A stretch of DNA of 64,000 nucleotides from Haemaphysalis longicornis (GCA_013339765.2 CM023457.1:30583911-30647910); one strand, 5' to 3'. Shown: positions 1 through 11,537, numbered from the stretch's first letter. The notes: generated by a model not told the origin, from the letters alone. Numbers and translations are program-made.

Positions 1-839
1 GGGAAACAAAAGTCTTCCTATTTAAACGGGCCAGATTGGTTTATGTCATCTTACATGGATGAACGAATATGGGTGTGAATTTCCCTGCGTGTGTTTCTGA
101 TAGAAAAACTATCTCTTGCGAATGTCACTGGCCCCACATATCACTGCCAAGCACCCTAAAGAATACATCAATACAGATGCTACGTATACTTATAACCCAC
201 TAGACATCCATTCGGCAGGCGAGGCTGTAAGAACTTTTTTTTCTCTTTGGTTTAACATAGTTTTTGATAATTTCTTAAGGACGGGTTGACCTTTTATTCT
301 GAGGCTATCTCAGGTTCCCGTGAGTTTATTCTTAGAATGTTATTGAAGTGTATGGTTTTCCACTAAAACGTAGTTCGAGCTCAGTGAATGTTTGCTGTCT
401 ATTAATCGTGTTTCAGAGATCAATTTGCTTATTAACGCGGGGGTAACGAAAATTAGCTGAACCTATATCTACTAGGAAACAAGGCAACATGCCTGTAGAA
501 AAGGTTCTAAAGACTTCTCCAAATTCTCGGAGATAGGCTTCTACAATTCGATGTTTTACAATTGCGTGTGAAATTGAATATTACAAATTGAAAATTATTC
601 TTCGCACAGTCGTTGTTTGATTCAAAACTCGAATATATGTACATCGCCAATTGTTTAATTTTATAGCAATTGAGACAACTGCGCCTTTGTAAATTAACGG
701 ATTTGCTAAAAAGAGGACTAGTAAACAAAATATCAAAAGTAGCAACAATGAAATTGAGGAGCATGAGCAAATCTGCCTCTAGAAATATTTTAGACATAAG
801 TAACATACGACAACTTGTTGCCCACGCTCTTTTTTTCAG
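1..839 (+). other. Intron or upstream region of toxin-like copy 1, shared with copies 2 and 3
   Basis: No exon is recognised here. Short blocks match the DNA upstream of the two sister A exons: the 'gaggctatct..gttcccgtga' and 'ccattaaaacgtagtt' stretches near 300-375 recur near 20875-20950, and the 'ctatatcta' block near 463 recurs near 21048 with a related block near 46185. These shared blocks show that the duplication unit starts upstream of exon A. A preceding exon with the start codon and signal peptide should exist, probably left of the window, and I could not place it. Confidence 0.55.
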
Positions 840-968
840 CCGTCGCACAGGACGTCAATTTCCAAGGGAGCATTATTCATACTTTGCGTGAGAGGTACCA
901 AGCATTGAAAGAAGAACTCGTAAGCGTCTATTTCGATAATGACCTGATGATGCGTGGCCTGATGACAT
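840..968 (+). pseudogene. Exon A of aerolysin-like gene, copy 1 (one-base deletion)
   Basis: This internal exon is bounded by a polypyrimidine-AG acceptor and a GTAAGT donor. It aligns along its whole length with exons at 21807-21936 and 47172-47297. It encodes the N-terminal part of the predicted mature chain, with an AQDV start, a HTLRE helix-like segment and a Tyr-Phe-x-Asn-Asp stretch. It is 129 bases long against 130 in copy 2, because one base is missing near 935-940. The first part stays in frame with the sisters and the end does not, so splicing to exon B at 9999 would be out of phase and reach a stop at once. This is a genuine inactivating mutation or an assembly error. No function is known for this N-terminal segment. 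Confidence 0.7.
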
Positions 969-1376
969 GTAAGTGTAAAAGCCGAAGTTTTAAAGATTTT
1001 ACTAACAGTGTCTTTAAGATGCTCCAGCCATTTAGTGTGATTGAAACCAACATCTACAAAAAAAGTACTGCAACATAAAACTCCCAAAAGAAATCTGCAG
1101 CGCCTTTACTCACTTTGTGAGCCACAAACTTTCCCGGAGCACTGTTACACACACTCATTCAGTCGAAGTGTTAAGCTAAGAAGTCGTATTATTTCTTGAG
1201 TATATCGAGCAAATACGTGCTTTCTAAATCACTTCGTCGAAGATATCTGCTGTTATCTAACATATGTGCTACTAGATCACATCTGCTCTAAAGCGTAAGC
1301 GCGTGACTTCGGTTTTTTTGTTTCAACCTTATCATGTGCGTGAGAGTCAGTATAGATATAAAATAATGCTGCGAAT
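969..1376 (+). other. Start of intron A-B, copy 1
   Basis: This intron sequence is alignable with the DNA just after exon A3 (47298-47640) and more weakly with that after A2. The shared landmarks are a 'gagcactg' block, a 'gagtat..cgagcaaata' block and a 'cttc ggttttttgtttc' block near 1305-1325. The homology supports duplication of the gene unit rather than of exons alone. Confidence 0.55.
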
Positions 1377-1443
<67 letters not shown>

Positions 1444-1446
1444 TTA
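1377..1446. repeat. (TTTA)n microsatellite
   Basis: An almost perfect tetranucleotide run of about 17 units. It is followed by 'tactgcaggcccttgaagggcc', a common flank of the tail of some dispersed repeats. It lies in intron A-B of copy 1. Confidence 0.95.
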
Positions 1447-1823
1447 TTTCATACTGCAGGCCCTTGAAGGGCCAAGCAGCGGGGGTGACAGAGACGTAAT
1501 TTTCTGTAACAATGCAAGCAGTGAAAAAGATGGACATAAAGTGAATACGCATACAAATATGTGCGAAATTTTTATCCAAAAGAAATTCCAAATATCTGAT
1601 TGTACACGGGAGGGAAAATTAGTAGCAGCCGATTCCGTTAGTTTTTTTTTCAGTCAGTAATTGTGCACGGAAAGAACGAATATATAATAGTTCGAGCCGG
1701 GGTTGAGTCGGGCAATTTGTAGCTAAAGGTATTCACCAGGTCGCAATAAACGTTTGTTATTCTTGAGCATAATAAAAAAATTAAGGGAAGATTGCGCTCA
1801 CGCGCAAGACTTGCATGGAGAAG

Positions 1824-2078
1824 CTATTGAAGGTGATCATTGACGGACACAGAGTTGAGTTTTAGCATGATTGTGGTGCCGTGGTTGACGTCGGCGGTAT
1901 GGCATTTCAATGAGCTTGTGTTGAGCAAGGCCAGAGTGAGCTCGTGGTCGTTTTGGTCGACGTTTTCGTACGCCACTCTGGACGCGCGACTTATCGTCTC
2001 TAGCGGATGCTTTGCACGCCGAGCCTCTCGAAGAGCGGCCTCTTCCTCGGTCATGCGAACTATCCGCGGCCGGGCCAT
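1824..2078 (-). other. Short charged ORF, 84 codons, unrecognised
   Basis: The minus strand reads a start followed by ARPRIVRMTEEEAAL and a run rich in Arg, Ala and Glu. It looks like the head of a longer repetitive charged protein that has lost its frame after about 35 codons. Its position in an intron next to repeat debris suggests a transposon remnant. No domain is recognised. Confidence 0.2.
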
Positions 2079-2149
2079 GGAGTCAATGACCCCCTACAGA
2101 AGCTTCAACATTCAAGTCGCGGCTCTTCCACAGTACAGAGCGCATGCTC

Positions 2150-2320
2150 ACGACTACACAAGGATGAACGAACGAGGGACGTACGCTATGACGCGTCTCT
2201 CTCGTTCCGAACAAGTGTTTATACGGCGAACGCTGGAGCTTTTTTGGGGGGAAGGGGGGAGGGGGGCAATTTTGGCCAATTTCCCTAAGTGGGTATGCTT
2301 GGATTGACGAACGTGAGCTC
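2150..2320 (-). repeat. Dispersed repeat, member 1 (pair of 40395-40595)
   Basis: The reverse complement of this stretch matches 40395-40595. Shared blocks are 'ccaagcatacccacttaggga.attggccaa', 'ctcca.cgttcg' and 'ttcggaacgaga.agac.cgtcatagcg'. A short related block, 'cccacgtaggggattagccaa', occurs at 10588. It is a non-coding dispersed element of unknown class. The interval 2321-3227 shows no gene; it holds low-complexity T runs. Confidence 0.6.
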
Positions 2321-3227
2321 GAGGAGCACGTGCATGAACGCTGGTCATTTTATTGGTATTTTTAACTGCGGACACCATACACAAGCGGTTTCCTGAACAG
2401 CTTCGCTCTTAAAACTTTAGCTTCTGAATTTGGCAGCGCACTTGAAGTGTATGAATGCCATGCTCCTCCATCGTTTCCGTCCCGGAGTTAATGGGACAAT
2501 AATAAGACAAAAATAAATCGGATGGAGTTGTTCCGAACCATTTCAATAGTGTCAATAGCAAATTTTGTATGTGGATCCCAGACAGTGCGGACCTATTTTA
2601 ACCTTGGTTTAGTTATGGAGGAGCAAGGAAGAGTTAAACATTTGATGTCGCCTTTTATGCCAAAAATTCCTTTTTTTTTTTCTTTTTCTTTTTGCAAAAA
2701 GAAGCTACACATGTGTTGGATACGTGTTTTTCCCAGCTCAAGTTATTTCTTCGGGTGATGCCGAGGTTCTTATATTCTTAAACTTCAACTGAAGGTTGTG
2801 AGGAAAGGGTTATGGAACGGATAGTTTTTTTTTTGAGTGAAAGCTGTACTACGCTATATCTATCAAGGTCATTCATTACGTCGCAATGACCTTCAGCCGC
2901 CAGCGCGCGAGCTGCGCCTTTCTTATCGCTTCGCTTTCTGTGAGCTTCGCCGATGCTGTTCCCCAACCCTATAGCTAGGGTGAAACGGCTACTTCGTGAG
3001 CTTCGTATCACCCAGCGCGGCTGGGTCGTCTGGGTGTGAGCTTCAGCGCCAGGGGACCGCGACACTAGACGAGGGAATAATGACGGAGTTTACAGGAACG
3101 AAAATTAGAGAAACGCACGATGCACGCACACGAAACAACTGCTTTTTCCGGCTGCTTTGCCGCCGCTTGGTTCCTCAGTCTCACTATCGATGGCGCGCCG
3201 CCTGGGTTGTCTGTGCGTGCTCGCCAC

Positions 3228-3330
3228 CATCATCATAATCATCATCATCATCATCACCATCAACAACAACAACAGCAACAGCATATTTAGGTCCACTACA
3301 GGACGAAGGCCTCTCCCATTGACCTCTCCA
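3228..3330 (-). mobile_element. 3' end of an RTE-type LINE, remnant
   Basis: A (CAT)n/(CAA)n run is followed by 'tccactacaggacgaaggcctctccca'. On the minus strand this reads as the usual end of tick RTE-like LINEs: the conserved block, then a trinucleotide tail. Comparable ends occur at 26976-27100 and 60262-60340. Only the terminal part is present. Confidence 0.55.
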
Positions 3331-3852
3331 GCGCAAGCGAAAGTATGAATCCAATCATCCATAACATGTAGGCACGTGGCACGCCACAAAATATCAAGCA
3401 AAGGCAAACTTTCGTGAAACACTGTGCGTAGTCTTTGTTTCCTCTCGTGATAACTAGGTTTACAAGCATTAAACCTGGCACATCTTTCTTCTTGTTCTGA
3501 CAAAAACAGATTTTTCTGCGGTTCGTTTTATTACCTAGTTCTCACACCACGCCCTGAGCATTACAAATGCTACTTATTTAAGAGTAGTTTCTTGACTACA
3601 TGTTTATTGAGTGAATAAGATACAGTTATCAGCAAAAGAATATTTTATGGGATCACTAAAACATATAAAAAAATCTTTTAAATCATTAGAATAATAAAGT
3701 GCCTAAACACGTTGCTTTGAGGAACACCTGAAAGAGCTGGAAGCCTGCTTGAGGGGTGTTATCAACTAATCCTAATGTGGTCGTATAAATCCGAAGAATA
3801 CACTAAATTGCCGTAAGGCCATAAATTATAACTTGCGTATTAAATGAACATA
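3331..3852. other. Intron sequence without recognisable features
   Basis: AT-rich sequence with no exon, no repeat boundary and no long reading frame that I can support. Confidence 0.5.
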
Positions 3853-4061
3853 GGAAGTTGTGCTGCTGAACCCAAAACCAGGGTTCGATTCCCGGCCGCG
3901 GCGTTGCTTTCCGAAGGAGGCGAAAGGCCGAAAACGCCCTGTGTTCGACAGATTTCGAAGCATGTTAAAGATCCCCGGGTGTCAAATTAAATCCGAAGCC
4001 CTCCACTACGGCGCGCCTCATCACCTGCGGTGCGTCGGCGCGTTAAACTTCATAATCAATC
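3853..4061 (+). mobile_element. tRNA-derived SINE, diverged copy
   Basis: The copy retains the B-box region 'gggttcgattcccgg' near 3880 and the family body 'gccctccactacggcgcgcctcatc', and ends in an 'aatcaatca' tail. It is flanked by an 11-bp direct repeat, aaatgaacata, at 3842-3852 and 4062-4072, which reads as the target-site duplication. The 5' end lacks the A-box part. Confidence 0.8.
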
Positions 4062-4287
4062 AAATGAACATAAGAAACTAAGTCGGAAACTTTCTGGAGA
4101 TCATAAAAAAAATATATCGACAAATTGACCTTCTTTGCAAGACAGGCTAGTAAGTCAGCGAACAATGAAAGTAAGTTGGCGCGAATCGCAGAGAAAACGT
4201 TTCATAAAGCCTTGTTGATAAGAAGATAAATAAGTTATTGTTATTTAAAAACGAATGTAACGTAGCCACTGCACGTCATTACCAATA

Positions 4288-4493
4288 CCGCATGAGGACG
4301 CGGGTTCGGTCCCAGGAGGTGGCGGGCCGCTTTTTCTGATGGGGGTTGGAGAGCAAGAACACCCGTGTGTACGAGATTTCGGCGCACATTAAGATCCCCA
4401 GGTGGTCAAAGTTAATCCGGAGCCCTCCGCAACGTCGTGCCTCATCGCCTGCGTTTGCGTCACCCGCGTTAAAACCGTACAATCAATCAATCA
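4288..4493 (+). mobile_element. tRNA-derived SINE, second copy
   Basis: Same family as the neighbouring element at 3853-4061. The B-box is altered (gggttcggtcccagg), and the body and 'caatcaatcaatca' tail are present. It is flanked by a perfect 13-bp direct repeat, gtcattaccaata, at 4275-4287 and 4494-4506. It lies only about 230 bp from the preceding copy, in the same orientation. Confidence 0.85.
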
Positions 4494-4719
4494 GTCATTA
4501 CCAATAGCCATACTAGGTCCTAAAGCTGTAAGAAAATGCTTACGCCTTAAATTTCTTTGCCTTGCTTCCTATGATTAGAGGATCAAACCCAAACAGAGAC
4601 AGTCCAGCAAGGAATACCGGCCAAAATCGCGTGAACAGTATTTATCCCGATGCGGGTATATGTAGCAATGATTAAGAAGCACAGGACCTGCGTCCTGCAG
4701 CCGACAGCACCGCAGCCCC

Positions 4720-5160
4720 TTCCAGCTTCCTCAGCAATCCCAAGATGAGAGTCATTTGTCCGCGCAGCGTCATGCCGTGCTTGTGGTTCACAAACATGGC
4801 AGCCACACTTACTTCAGTACAAGTCATCTATTGTTTCATATGAAAATGGAAAACGAAAACATAGTTTGAAAGTGCACGAACCTATTTCTTGTCGTGCATA
4901 CCAAGGGATGCAAGAAACAAAAGAACATTCGAATTCGTGTCATACGTCAGAGGTGAGAAGACAGTGTCACAAATGGCAGCGGCCTCGTCATTGTTAACAA
5001 AAGCAAAGCAGATATGGGCTTCGAAGGAATTCACACCTTCGTGCGAAGTTACATTTATTTTTTTCTGTAAGTTTATTGGTGCGAGAACCTCAATTTCGTA
5101 GCAGAGACAATTTGACGCGCGTTCACGTGGGTGCGTGCTTACGCTCAGCTTCGCTCTTAA
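4720..5160 (+). other. Intron block conserved among the toxin-like copies
   Basis: The stretch near 4770-4990 aligns with 47905-48065 in copy 3. Shared blocks are 'gcttgtggtt', 'acatggcagc', 'agtcat.tctattgtttcata' and 'aacaaaagaacattc..att.gtgt'. Parts of it recur at 24280-24340 in copy 2. It is not obviously coding and probably marks ancestral intron A-B. Confidence 0.5.
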
Positions 5161-5364
5161 AACAGTGCCAAACCGGAACCGAACCCGAACTAATAATCAA
5201 AACCGAGTTTTTTTTTTTTTTTACAGAAATGAACCTCAACCCGAACCGTTCTTTTTTGCGCAAGCTGAACCCAAAGCAACTTTATTAAAAATGCCTGCAG
5301 AATGATTAGCCATCCCATGTAAGGAAGGCGTCACCGTGACGCGGCCAAAGAAAAAATGGCCGCG

Positions 5365-6085
5365 TATCTGCTCCTTTCGTTGCAAATGTCGTTAAAAGAC
5401 GATAGTCTTGGTAGACATTTGCCAAGTAATTGCCCCCCTTTGCTTTCCCGCTCACCTCTCATGCTGTTCCTGTTCCGTCGCGCTCATCCCAAGGTAACCA
5501 CACTAAAGTTTTCTCAAGGCGGTTTGATTAACCGCGTTCCACTGCTGCAGGCCGGGTTCCTCGATGCCATGCAGCGCTGCAGTACGGCGGAGACGCGCAT
5601 GAATCGAGGCGGCCGACTTCAAGATTTATAGAACCGCGTTGCCGTGCTTCACGTGCGTTCCAAGCAGAACGTGGAACCGAGCTAGTGGAACCTTTCATTG
5701 CTGTTGACGCGTGATTTCTCATATGCCGCCAGGAGGTACGCGGGCAACAGCAGGCGGCGGTTTTCTGCAGTATATGTAGATTATCATTTTCTATCGAAAA
5801 ACCATGTATCCATGAATTGTTTTTAAATAAAGGAACACTGTAAATATCCCTTGTGTATTAATTTTCGGTCCTATATTTGCGTAATGTCTTGTTCAAATTC
5901 AGCAAAGTTGACAAGTATGAACATATAAACCGGGTTTAGACGCTCACATTTGGCTGTGAGTGTATAAGACTATGGTGCAGTATGCATTTTACTTTGGCCG
6001 GTGGCTGAATCGAGTCAGCAGACAGACAGACAGACCAACAACCAAATTCCTGGGTTTAAGTAGCCCAAGAAAGACTATCGTCTTT
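5365..6085 (+). repeat. About 720-bp dispersed repeat, member 1 (pair of 29105-29820)
   Basis: Long collinear similarity to 29105-29820 runs from 'ccgcgtatctgctcctttcgttg' to 'gtagcccaa.gaagactatcgtctt'. An 'aaagacgatagtctt'-type sequence occurs near both ends in inverted form, so it may be a terminal-inverted-repeat DNA element. It carries 'aaataaaggaacactg' and an (ACAG)n run near 6021-6045. The two members sit in different introns (A-B of copy 1, B-C of copy 2), so they are separate insertions and not part of the gene duplication. Confidence 0.7.
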
Positions 6086-7004
6086 AAAAAAATAGCGGTT
6101 ACCGGTTCACGACGAAATGGTTAGACCATAGGTTGTTGATGATATGCGGTCACTGTCATTCGGGGCTTTTATCTTTCTGCCCTTTTCCCCTCCAGACCAA
6201 TCACAGTAGTATCTATGCTCCTCTGTTCATGGTCGCAAGATGGGGAAAGGTATGCACAGAGGATGGAAATCCTTGCGGAGTGCAAGGCCGAGCAAAAGAA
6301 ATGCTACACTCTCGGCTTATCCACTTTCTTCTACCCCTCGCTGTGACTGTGTAAGGATATTCAGGCCCTTTTTGACGCCCGTTAAATATCTCCACGTGGT
6401 CTGAATTACTCTACCGCACTGCAATAAATGCGCCAATAATTTTCTTTTACTTTTTGGCACGTGTGCTTCTACGGGAATGAAAACTAAAGCCCATTATGTG
6501 GGTTTAAATTATTGTGCCAGGAGTTCATGCACGAATAATTTCGGCTCTTCGTTGCTGTCTTCAGTCAGCGAAAAAGGACAAAACCAAAAGATAGATTTTG
6601 CTCTAGACATCCTTTCCTTTGTCCGACTTTTCGCGTAACCAGACGTGTTTTCTTTTCGAAGGCAGCGAACGCTGCAGTGGCTGGTATAATCGTCAGTTTG
6701 TCAGGACGCGTTATTCAGCTTTTTCAGGTCAGTTTTTCAGTACACTAAAATAAGACTTTCAACCTCCAAAATATTTACATAAGGACGTCAATGACATAGA
6801 CATGCGCATGTATCTGTCCTTCACGTCTTTTGTATAAATATTTGGCACTTGAAAGTCTTATCATCAAATACCAACTAGCTCGTACCCACAAGTTGCTAAA
6901 GGCCAACTGCACTCAAACTTTTATTTCCCCAGATTTGATCCGAATAAGTTGTTTGTGCTGTAAAAATCATCATGGCGAAGTTCTAAGTTCTATAGCCATT
7001 AGCA
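6086..7004. other. Intron sequence, no feature recognised
   Basis: No exon or repeat boundary can be supported here. Only short, low-quality reading frames are present. Confidence 0.5.
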
Positions 7005-7437
7005 TGTAGCGGAAGCCGCTCGGCACCCCAGCGCAAGCGGCGCCCGCGAGACCGGCTTTTCCTTTCTCTCCGGTCTGCCGCCGACTCGTCGACAGTACGC
7101 CTTTTATGGGGGTCATTCCCCCGTCCTATTCAAAGGTCGCCTTTCGGGGGAAAGCTTAACTTGTTGTCCGGCCGACTCCTGGCATTAGTCCTAGCTGCGT
7201 TGCCGTCTGCTCGCTTGGGGGCCTTTTTCCTCTCTCTTTTGAAGGACGTGGGGTTCCCCTTCTTTCCCTCGTCGGGGGACGCTCTCGGCGTTCGCATCTT
7301 TTGAAAATAAACAGTCTTGTCTTGAAACTGCAAACTACGTCTCTTCCGCCCCTCCAGCAGCCGCATTCCCGGGGCACCCTTTCTGCAACAACAAAGCTCC
7401 ACCTCGCTTTGTACCTGCGCCGACAGTTCCGCCTACA
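7005..7437 (+). mobile_element. Probable solo LTR
   Basis: A GC-rich 433-bp block begins TGTAGCGGAA and ends TTCCGCCTACA, giving TG...CA ends that are imperfect inverted repeats. A polyadenylation-like 'aataaacagtcttgtcttg' lies near 7306 in the last third, in the expected R/U5 position of an LTR. Flanks agca/agcc give only a weak target duplication. No gag or pol coding sequence flanks it, so it would be a solo LTR, of uncertain class. Confidence 0.55.
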
Positions 7438-8097
7438 AGCCAATGGCCTGCGACGGAAAGAGAAACCTGTACCCTGGGGAGTCGTGCCTCAAAGGGGAAT
7501 GGCCGGCGCGCGGAGAAGGAAATGCCCCTGCGGCTCGTGATTTCTCTGCTACATGGCACGGCGCGCTGTCCCTGCGCAGGATCACGTTGGCTGGGAATTT
7601 CCCACAACCTTCAATGCTGTCCGCAGACAGCATCACATTTTTTTAAAAGTAAGCAAATTTGTACAATACACAATCGTTAATATACCTTTTTAACATCCAA
7701 GCAAAATTTTCTTTGTGGCGATGTCACCAGAAACTATCATCGCTGGCAGGTCATACCTACCCAGGGGGACTGGCCATACCGGTAAAGATTACGGTTGCGG
7801 AAGCTACTCCGAGTGCAAAAGTACCCAACAGCATAGAAATCACGTAGTGACGTCACCACGCTTAAATATATAAAAAGGGATGCCCGTATAGCACCTCCTC
7901 AGTTCATTCCAGGCTACTTGGTAGACCACGGAAAGTAAAGATGCCAGTAGAACAGCAAGAAGAAGAAGAAGAAGAAGAAAGAAAAAAAAATATTTGAACA
8001 TATAATTTATTCTCATGTTGCCAACTTTCTTGCAATCTAATTCATTTTTTGACCCCGCACGCACGGTTTTCGGAAGTCTTTTTCATGCGAAACCCAG
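7438..8097. other. Intron sequence with a small hairpin and an AAG run
   Basis: A hairpin 'atgctgtc..gacagcat' lies near 7614-7633 and an (AAG)n/A-rich run at about 7958-7989. No coding sequence is recognised. Confidence 0.5.
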
Positions 8098-9560
8098 TTA
8101 ATTTTATTTACTAACAAGCTTCACTCTATTCTTGACAACCGTTCCTTTGCCGACTGTATTTTTTTTTATTTCGCGAAAGCGTTTGATAAAGTACCGCACC
8201 CGTTACTTCTTCACAACTAAGAAATATAGGTCTCGCCACCGGCATAATCAATTGGACTGAGTGCTTCCTCGTGCATCGCGAGCAATTTGTCACAGCCAAT
8301 GACACCATTTCATCTCTAAGCCCGGTTATTTCAGGTGTACCCCAGGGCACCGTTCTGGGTCCCCTACTTTTTCTCATCTACATCAATAATTTTCCTGAGT
8401 GTGTCTCATCATCAGTGCATATATTCGCTGACGATTGTGTCATTTTTAGGAAATTGATAACGATATTGACATATGCACACTCCAGTCCGACATCAATTCC
8501 ATATCCCATTGGTGCAGTACATGGAAGATGACATTAAATACTAATAAGTGCAAATCAATGCGAATTTCCCGTATCGCTACTAACCCGCACCCGTATTTAC
8601 TTAATGGGAAAATCCTCGAAGCTGTTACTTCATATAAACATTAAGGCGTTCATATCACTACAGACCTATCTTGGGATCTTCATATTGATTATATCACCAA
8701 TAAAGCAAATCGAATGTTTGGCTATAGAAGACGTAATTTTCATTCCGCTCCTTCTTCTGTAAAACTGCTCCTTTTTCAATCCCTTGTCCGTTCACAACTT
8801 GACTATGCTTCATCTATATGGGACCCATGTACTGAAGTGCTGAGTAATCAGCTAGAAATGATTCAGAATAAAGCCGCACGTTTTATTCTTTCCAACTACC
8901 AGCGAGCAGCCAGTCTCTCCAGGATGAAAACTAACTTGAATGTCCCATCTCTGACGTCACGACGCAAAATTGCACGTTTGTGCTTATTCCATAAAATATA
9001 TTCACACAGCATGCTTCACAACGCACTACTTACTCCCCCTTCATACGTATCTTCTCGTTTAGACCATGCTCACAAAGTTGGCATTCCTACTTGCAACACT
9101 AAAGCCTTTTTTCATTCTTTCATTCCACGTGCCTCTAGGTACTGGAATCATCTTCCTTCTGATGTCGCTACGATTAGCAACCCGGACTTGTTTCATTCCG
9201 CTGTGTGCAACGTTATCACCTAGATTTTTCTATTGTCTGTAGCGATACATTGGTTCCTGCCAATCACACTTGATTTGTTGTTTTATTTTTATGAGTTTTG
9301 CCAGGAACTCCAAAACTGACACGAAATTGCAACTGACCTCCTGTATTACTCCTTACAACATGTATACCTTAGCCGCATTTCTCACGTTGTAAAAGAATGA
9401 TTACAACCTTATTTACTTGTTTTACGTTTGTTTTTAGAGGTGATATGTACTCGTATTGTGTTCTTGTACTGCCTTTCTCTTATTTATTGTTATTTACCCA
9501 CTCCCCTCTTCAGTGCAATTGCCTTGAGGGTATTCAAAATAAAATAAAAATAAAATAAAA
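8098..9560 (+). pseudogene. CR1-like non-LTR retrotransposon, 3' half of the ORF, decayed
   Basis: Reverse-transcriptase motifs are visible across frames: an AKAFDKVPHPLL block near 8175, GVPQGTVLGPLLF near 8334, and a FADD active-site block near 8426. The C-terminal conserved region follows at 8714-9223 (LVRSQLDYASSIWDP, IQNKAARFI, and a RYWNHLPSDV-type end). The frame is broken near 8220, 8470 and 8640. The element ends in an AATAAA-type repeat tail at about 9532-9558. The endonuclease and 5' end are missing. This is a dead LINE inside intron A-B of copy 1. The clade is CR1/L2-like by motif style. Confidence 0.85.
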
Positions 9561-9998
9561 GATAGCGTAATTTTTAGGTCTACCAGCCTTACATAGCTGC
9601 CAAAGGACTGCTGGCAACCATGGCACTGAGCCGCGCCGCAACGTACTTCTAACTCTACGCGAGATGAAAAGACGTACTTAAAAGCTTGTCCAGTGGCTAA
9701 AACAATAATAAAATGCAGTCTTTCGTATTTATTTATACTGTAGTGTCACGTTTGGACGCTACGTGGCGCCACCCTTCATATTTAAGAAAGTGTAGTGACA
9801 AAACTATTTCCACCGATTTAGTCATAAATTCGTCGTCGTTAGCCCACTATATCAAATTCTGGCTTTCATATGAGCTAGGCAACATACACTCCACAAAAAG
9901 TGTTTGGCTGTCCTTTTAAGAATTATGCCTAAAGAACTAAAAAAGTTGACTGGAGCGAAACATTAATTTCCAACTTGTATTTATTGTCGTTTCCACAG
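9561..9998. other. End of intron A-B, copy 1
   Basis: No gene is present. The last 45 bases before 9999 ('caacttgtat.tattgtcgtttccacag') are nearly identical to those before exon B2 at 25289, as expected for a duplicated intron end. Confidence 0.6.
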
Positions 9999-10425
9999 CC
10001 CCGGTGTGAAGGTACGCTGGAAAAAAGTTCCTACCAGAGAAACGAGTGTGTCCGTCGAGACGACGTCAGTTACAGCGCTGGACCAGTGGTACCACAACGG
10101 CCAGAAGAATAATTCGCTGGAAGTTAAACTGATTCGCAAAACGCAGCGGACCACCACAGTGACCAGCCAGGTTCTCCGAGGTATCCGTGCGACCGGCCGA
10201 CTGGATGTGTCAGTGTCGCTACCAAAGCTGGGCGACTCCGGTCCTGGCGTCGCCGTGAAGGCAGCCTTGGGAGCCAGCTATACGGTGGACACCAATGAGC
10301 GAGTGACCGAAACAGTTAAAAAAACAGACACGTTCCATTTGAATCAGGCTATCACCGTCCCACCACTAATGTCCACGCACGTCACCTGGGTGATCGCCGA
10401 AGAAAGAATGGTACTGACCATAGAT
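9999..10425 (+). CDS. Exon B of aerolysin-like gene, copy 1 (pore-forming core)
   Basis: This is an open internal exon of 427 bases: acceptor ttccacag, then one base completing a codon, then 142 codons. Features from N to C are a Trp-Tyr-His-Asn motif near residue 28, alternating Thr/Ser-rich segments typical of amphipathic beta strands, a Gly-rich centre (GDSGPG, LGASYT), a TETVKKTDTFHLNQ strand, the ITVPP motif and a VTWVI strand. A serine/threonine-rich insertion region before a VPP element is characteristic of ETX/MTX2/aerolysin-type pore formers. That family call is inferred by pattern and is not confirmed by search. The donor is uncertain. GT at 10426 keeps phase 0 into exon C. A better consensus donor, GTAAGC at 10440, would change the phase. 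Copy 1 is broken in exon A, so this exon may no longer be expressed. Confidence 0.6.
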
Positions 10426-10743
10426 GTCATTTTTTTTTTGTAAGCCATGCATTTTCTAAGCGATAGTTGTATTGAGGCGGCTCGCTGTATTTATGATGCA
10501 TTCATTCGCGCGCATAAGAAATATGCTTGAATAGTCCTCAGTCCCCGGTGTACATGCAAGAACAACATATATAACAGTGCCCACTGTACCCACGTAGGGG
10601 ATTAGCCAAAGCTTCCCGAAACAATTCATAAGGGTAGTTACGTTCTATTAAAATCCGCCGATAGCTTGTCAATAATAACTTCACCTAATGTTTAAATTCT
10701 AAGCCCAACCGTGTGGTACCCCTTCAACTTCCATCTTAGACTC
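10426..10743. other. Start of intron B-C, copy 1
   Basis: The first 40 bases ('gtaagccatgcattttctaagc') resemble those after the microsatellite in copy 2 ('gtaggccatgcatttttttgaagc'). No other feature is recognised. Confidence 0.5.
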
Positions 10744-11346
10744 TTAAAAGGGCCATGCAGAAAAAAACACCAAGTTTGGTTCATTTGAAAGATTGCCTTG
10801 TTAGAACCATGCTGACACCACTCTTAAACGTAAACATCGCTAAAATAAGGCCACATAATTAGGAAAAAAGGGAAAGGCCATGCGACCCACTAGCTCATTT
10901 CCCGCAACAGAATCTATGATGTCATACGCCCAGCTGTTCGATTGGCTGAGGCCGGCAAAAGCAAACACAAATTAGGCAGTGCTTACAAGCTTGCCGAGCG
11001 AGCTATTTGCGCTTAAATGTAATGCATATTCCTTATTCAGTAGGAAGAATGGTGCGGTAAGTGATTAAAGTTACGAAAATACACGTAAGCATAGAAGTTC
11101 CGACGCGCACTGCTGTTAGTACTGGGCCATAGTAGGTGCCTCTGACTGGGTGCACTATGCTTTTTTTTGCTGCACAGCACTGCGGCCTTTTCGGGGTTGT
11201 CTCAGACACTGGCCGATTGGCGCCAGCGACGGCGTCTTACGGGAACATATTTGTCGAGCGAGCACCATGTTACCCGAAACGATCATTTACTCCATCTACA
11301 AATACAAGACAGTTTTAAATACGGTCACAAACAATTTAAACCTAAG
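10744..11346 (+). repeat. TTAA-family repeat ('GGGCCATGCAGA' end), left part, split by later insertion
   Basis: It starts after TTAA with 'aaagggccatgcaga'. Its body matches the reverse complement of 48179-48758 and 52980-53550: 'gatgtcatacg', 'cgattggctgaggccggcaaaagcaaa', 'acaagcttgccgagcgagc' and 'gccgattggcgc'. A matching end in the opposite sense ('tctgcatggcccct') lies at 14350-14366. The element therefore seems to have been split by the 11354-14090 insertion. Confidence 0.6.
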
Positions 11347-11452
11347 GCAGATACAGTGAAACCCGGTTACAGCGAACTGTAATATGCGCCGCAATTAGGT
11401 CGATATATCTAATAGTTTGATACAGCGAAACCCGCGAATAACGAGTTTTTTT

Positions 11453-11537
11453 TTTAACATGAAAGTGTTTATTGCCCGCTACACAAAGATTTGGTTACGT
11501 GATATCCGTCACGGAAGTGACATCGCCAGAAAAAGTG
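11453..11537 (+). repeat. Short dispersed repeat ('aacacgaaagtgttt..ccgtcacggaa'), member 1
   Basis: The sequence 'ttaacatgaaagtgtttattgcccgctacacaaagatt..gatatccgtcacggaagtgac' matches 38632-38705 and 38829-38905. In the 38.8 kb copy the family continues to a block 'gattcctatgacagaggaatcaacca' at 39006. A matching block lies at 13297-13330 here, so the SINE and LINE between them probably interrupted this repeat. Confidence 0.55.
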
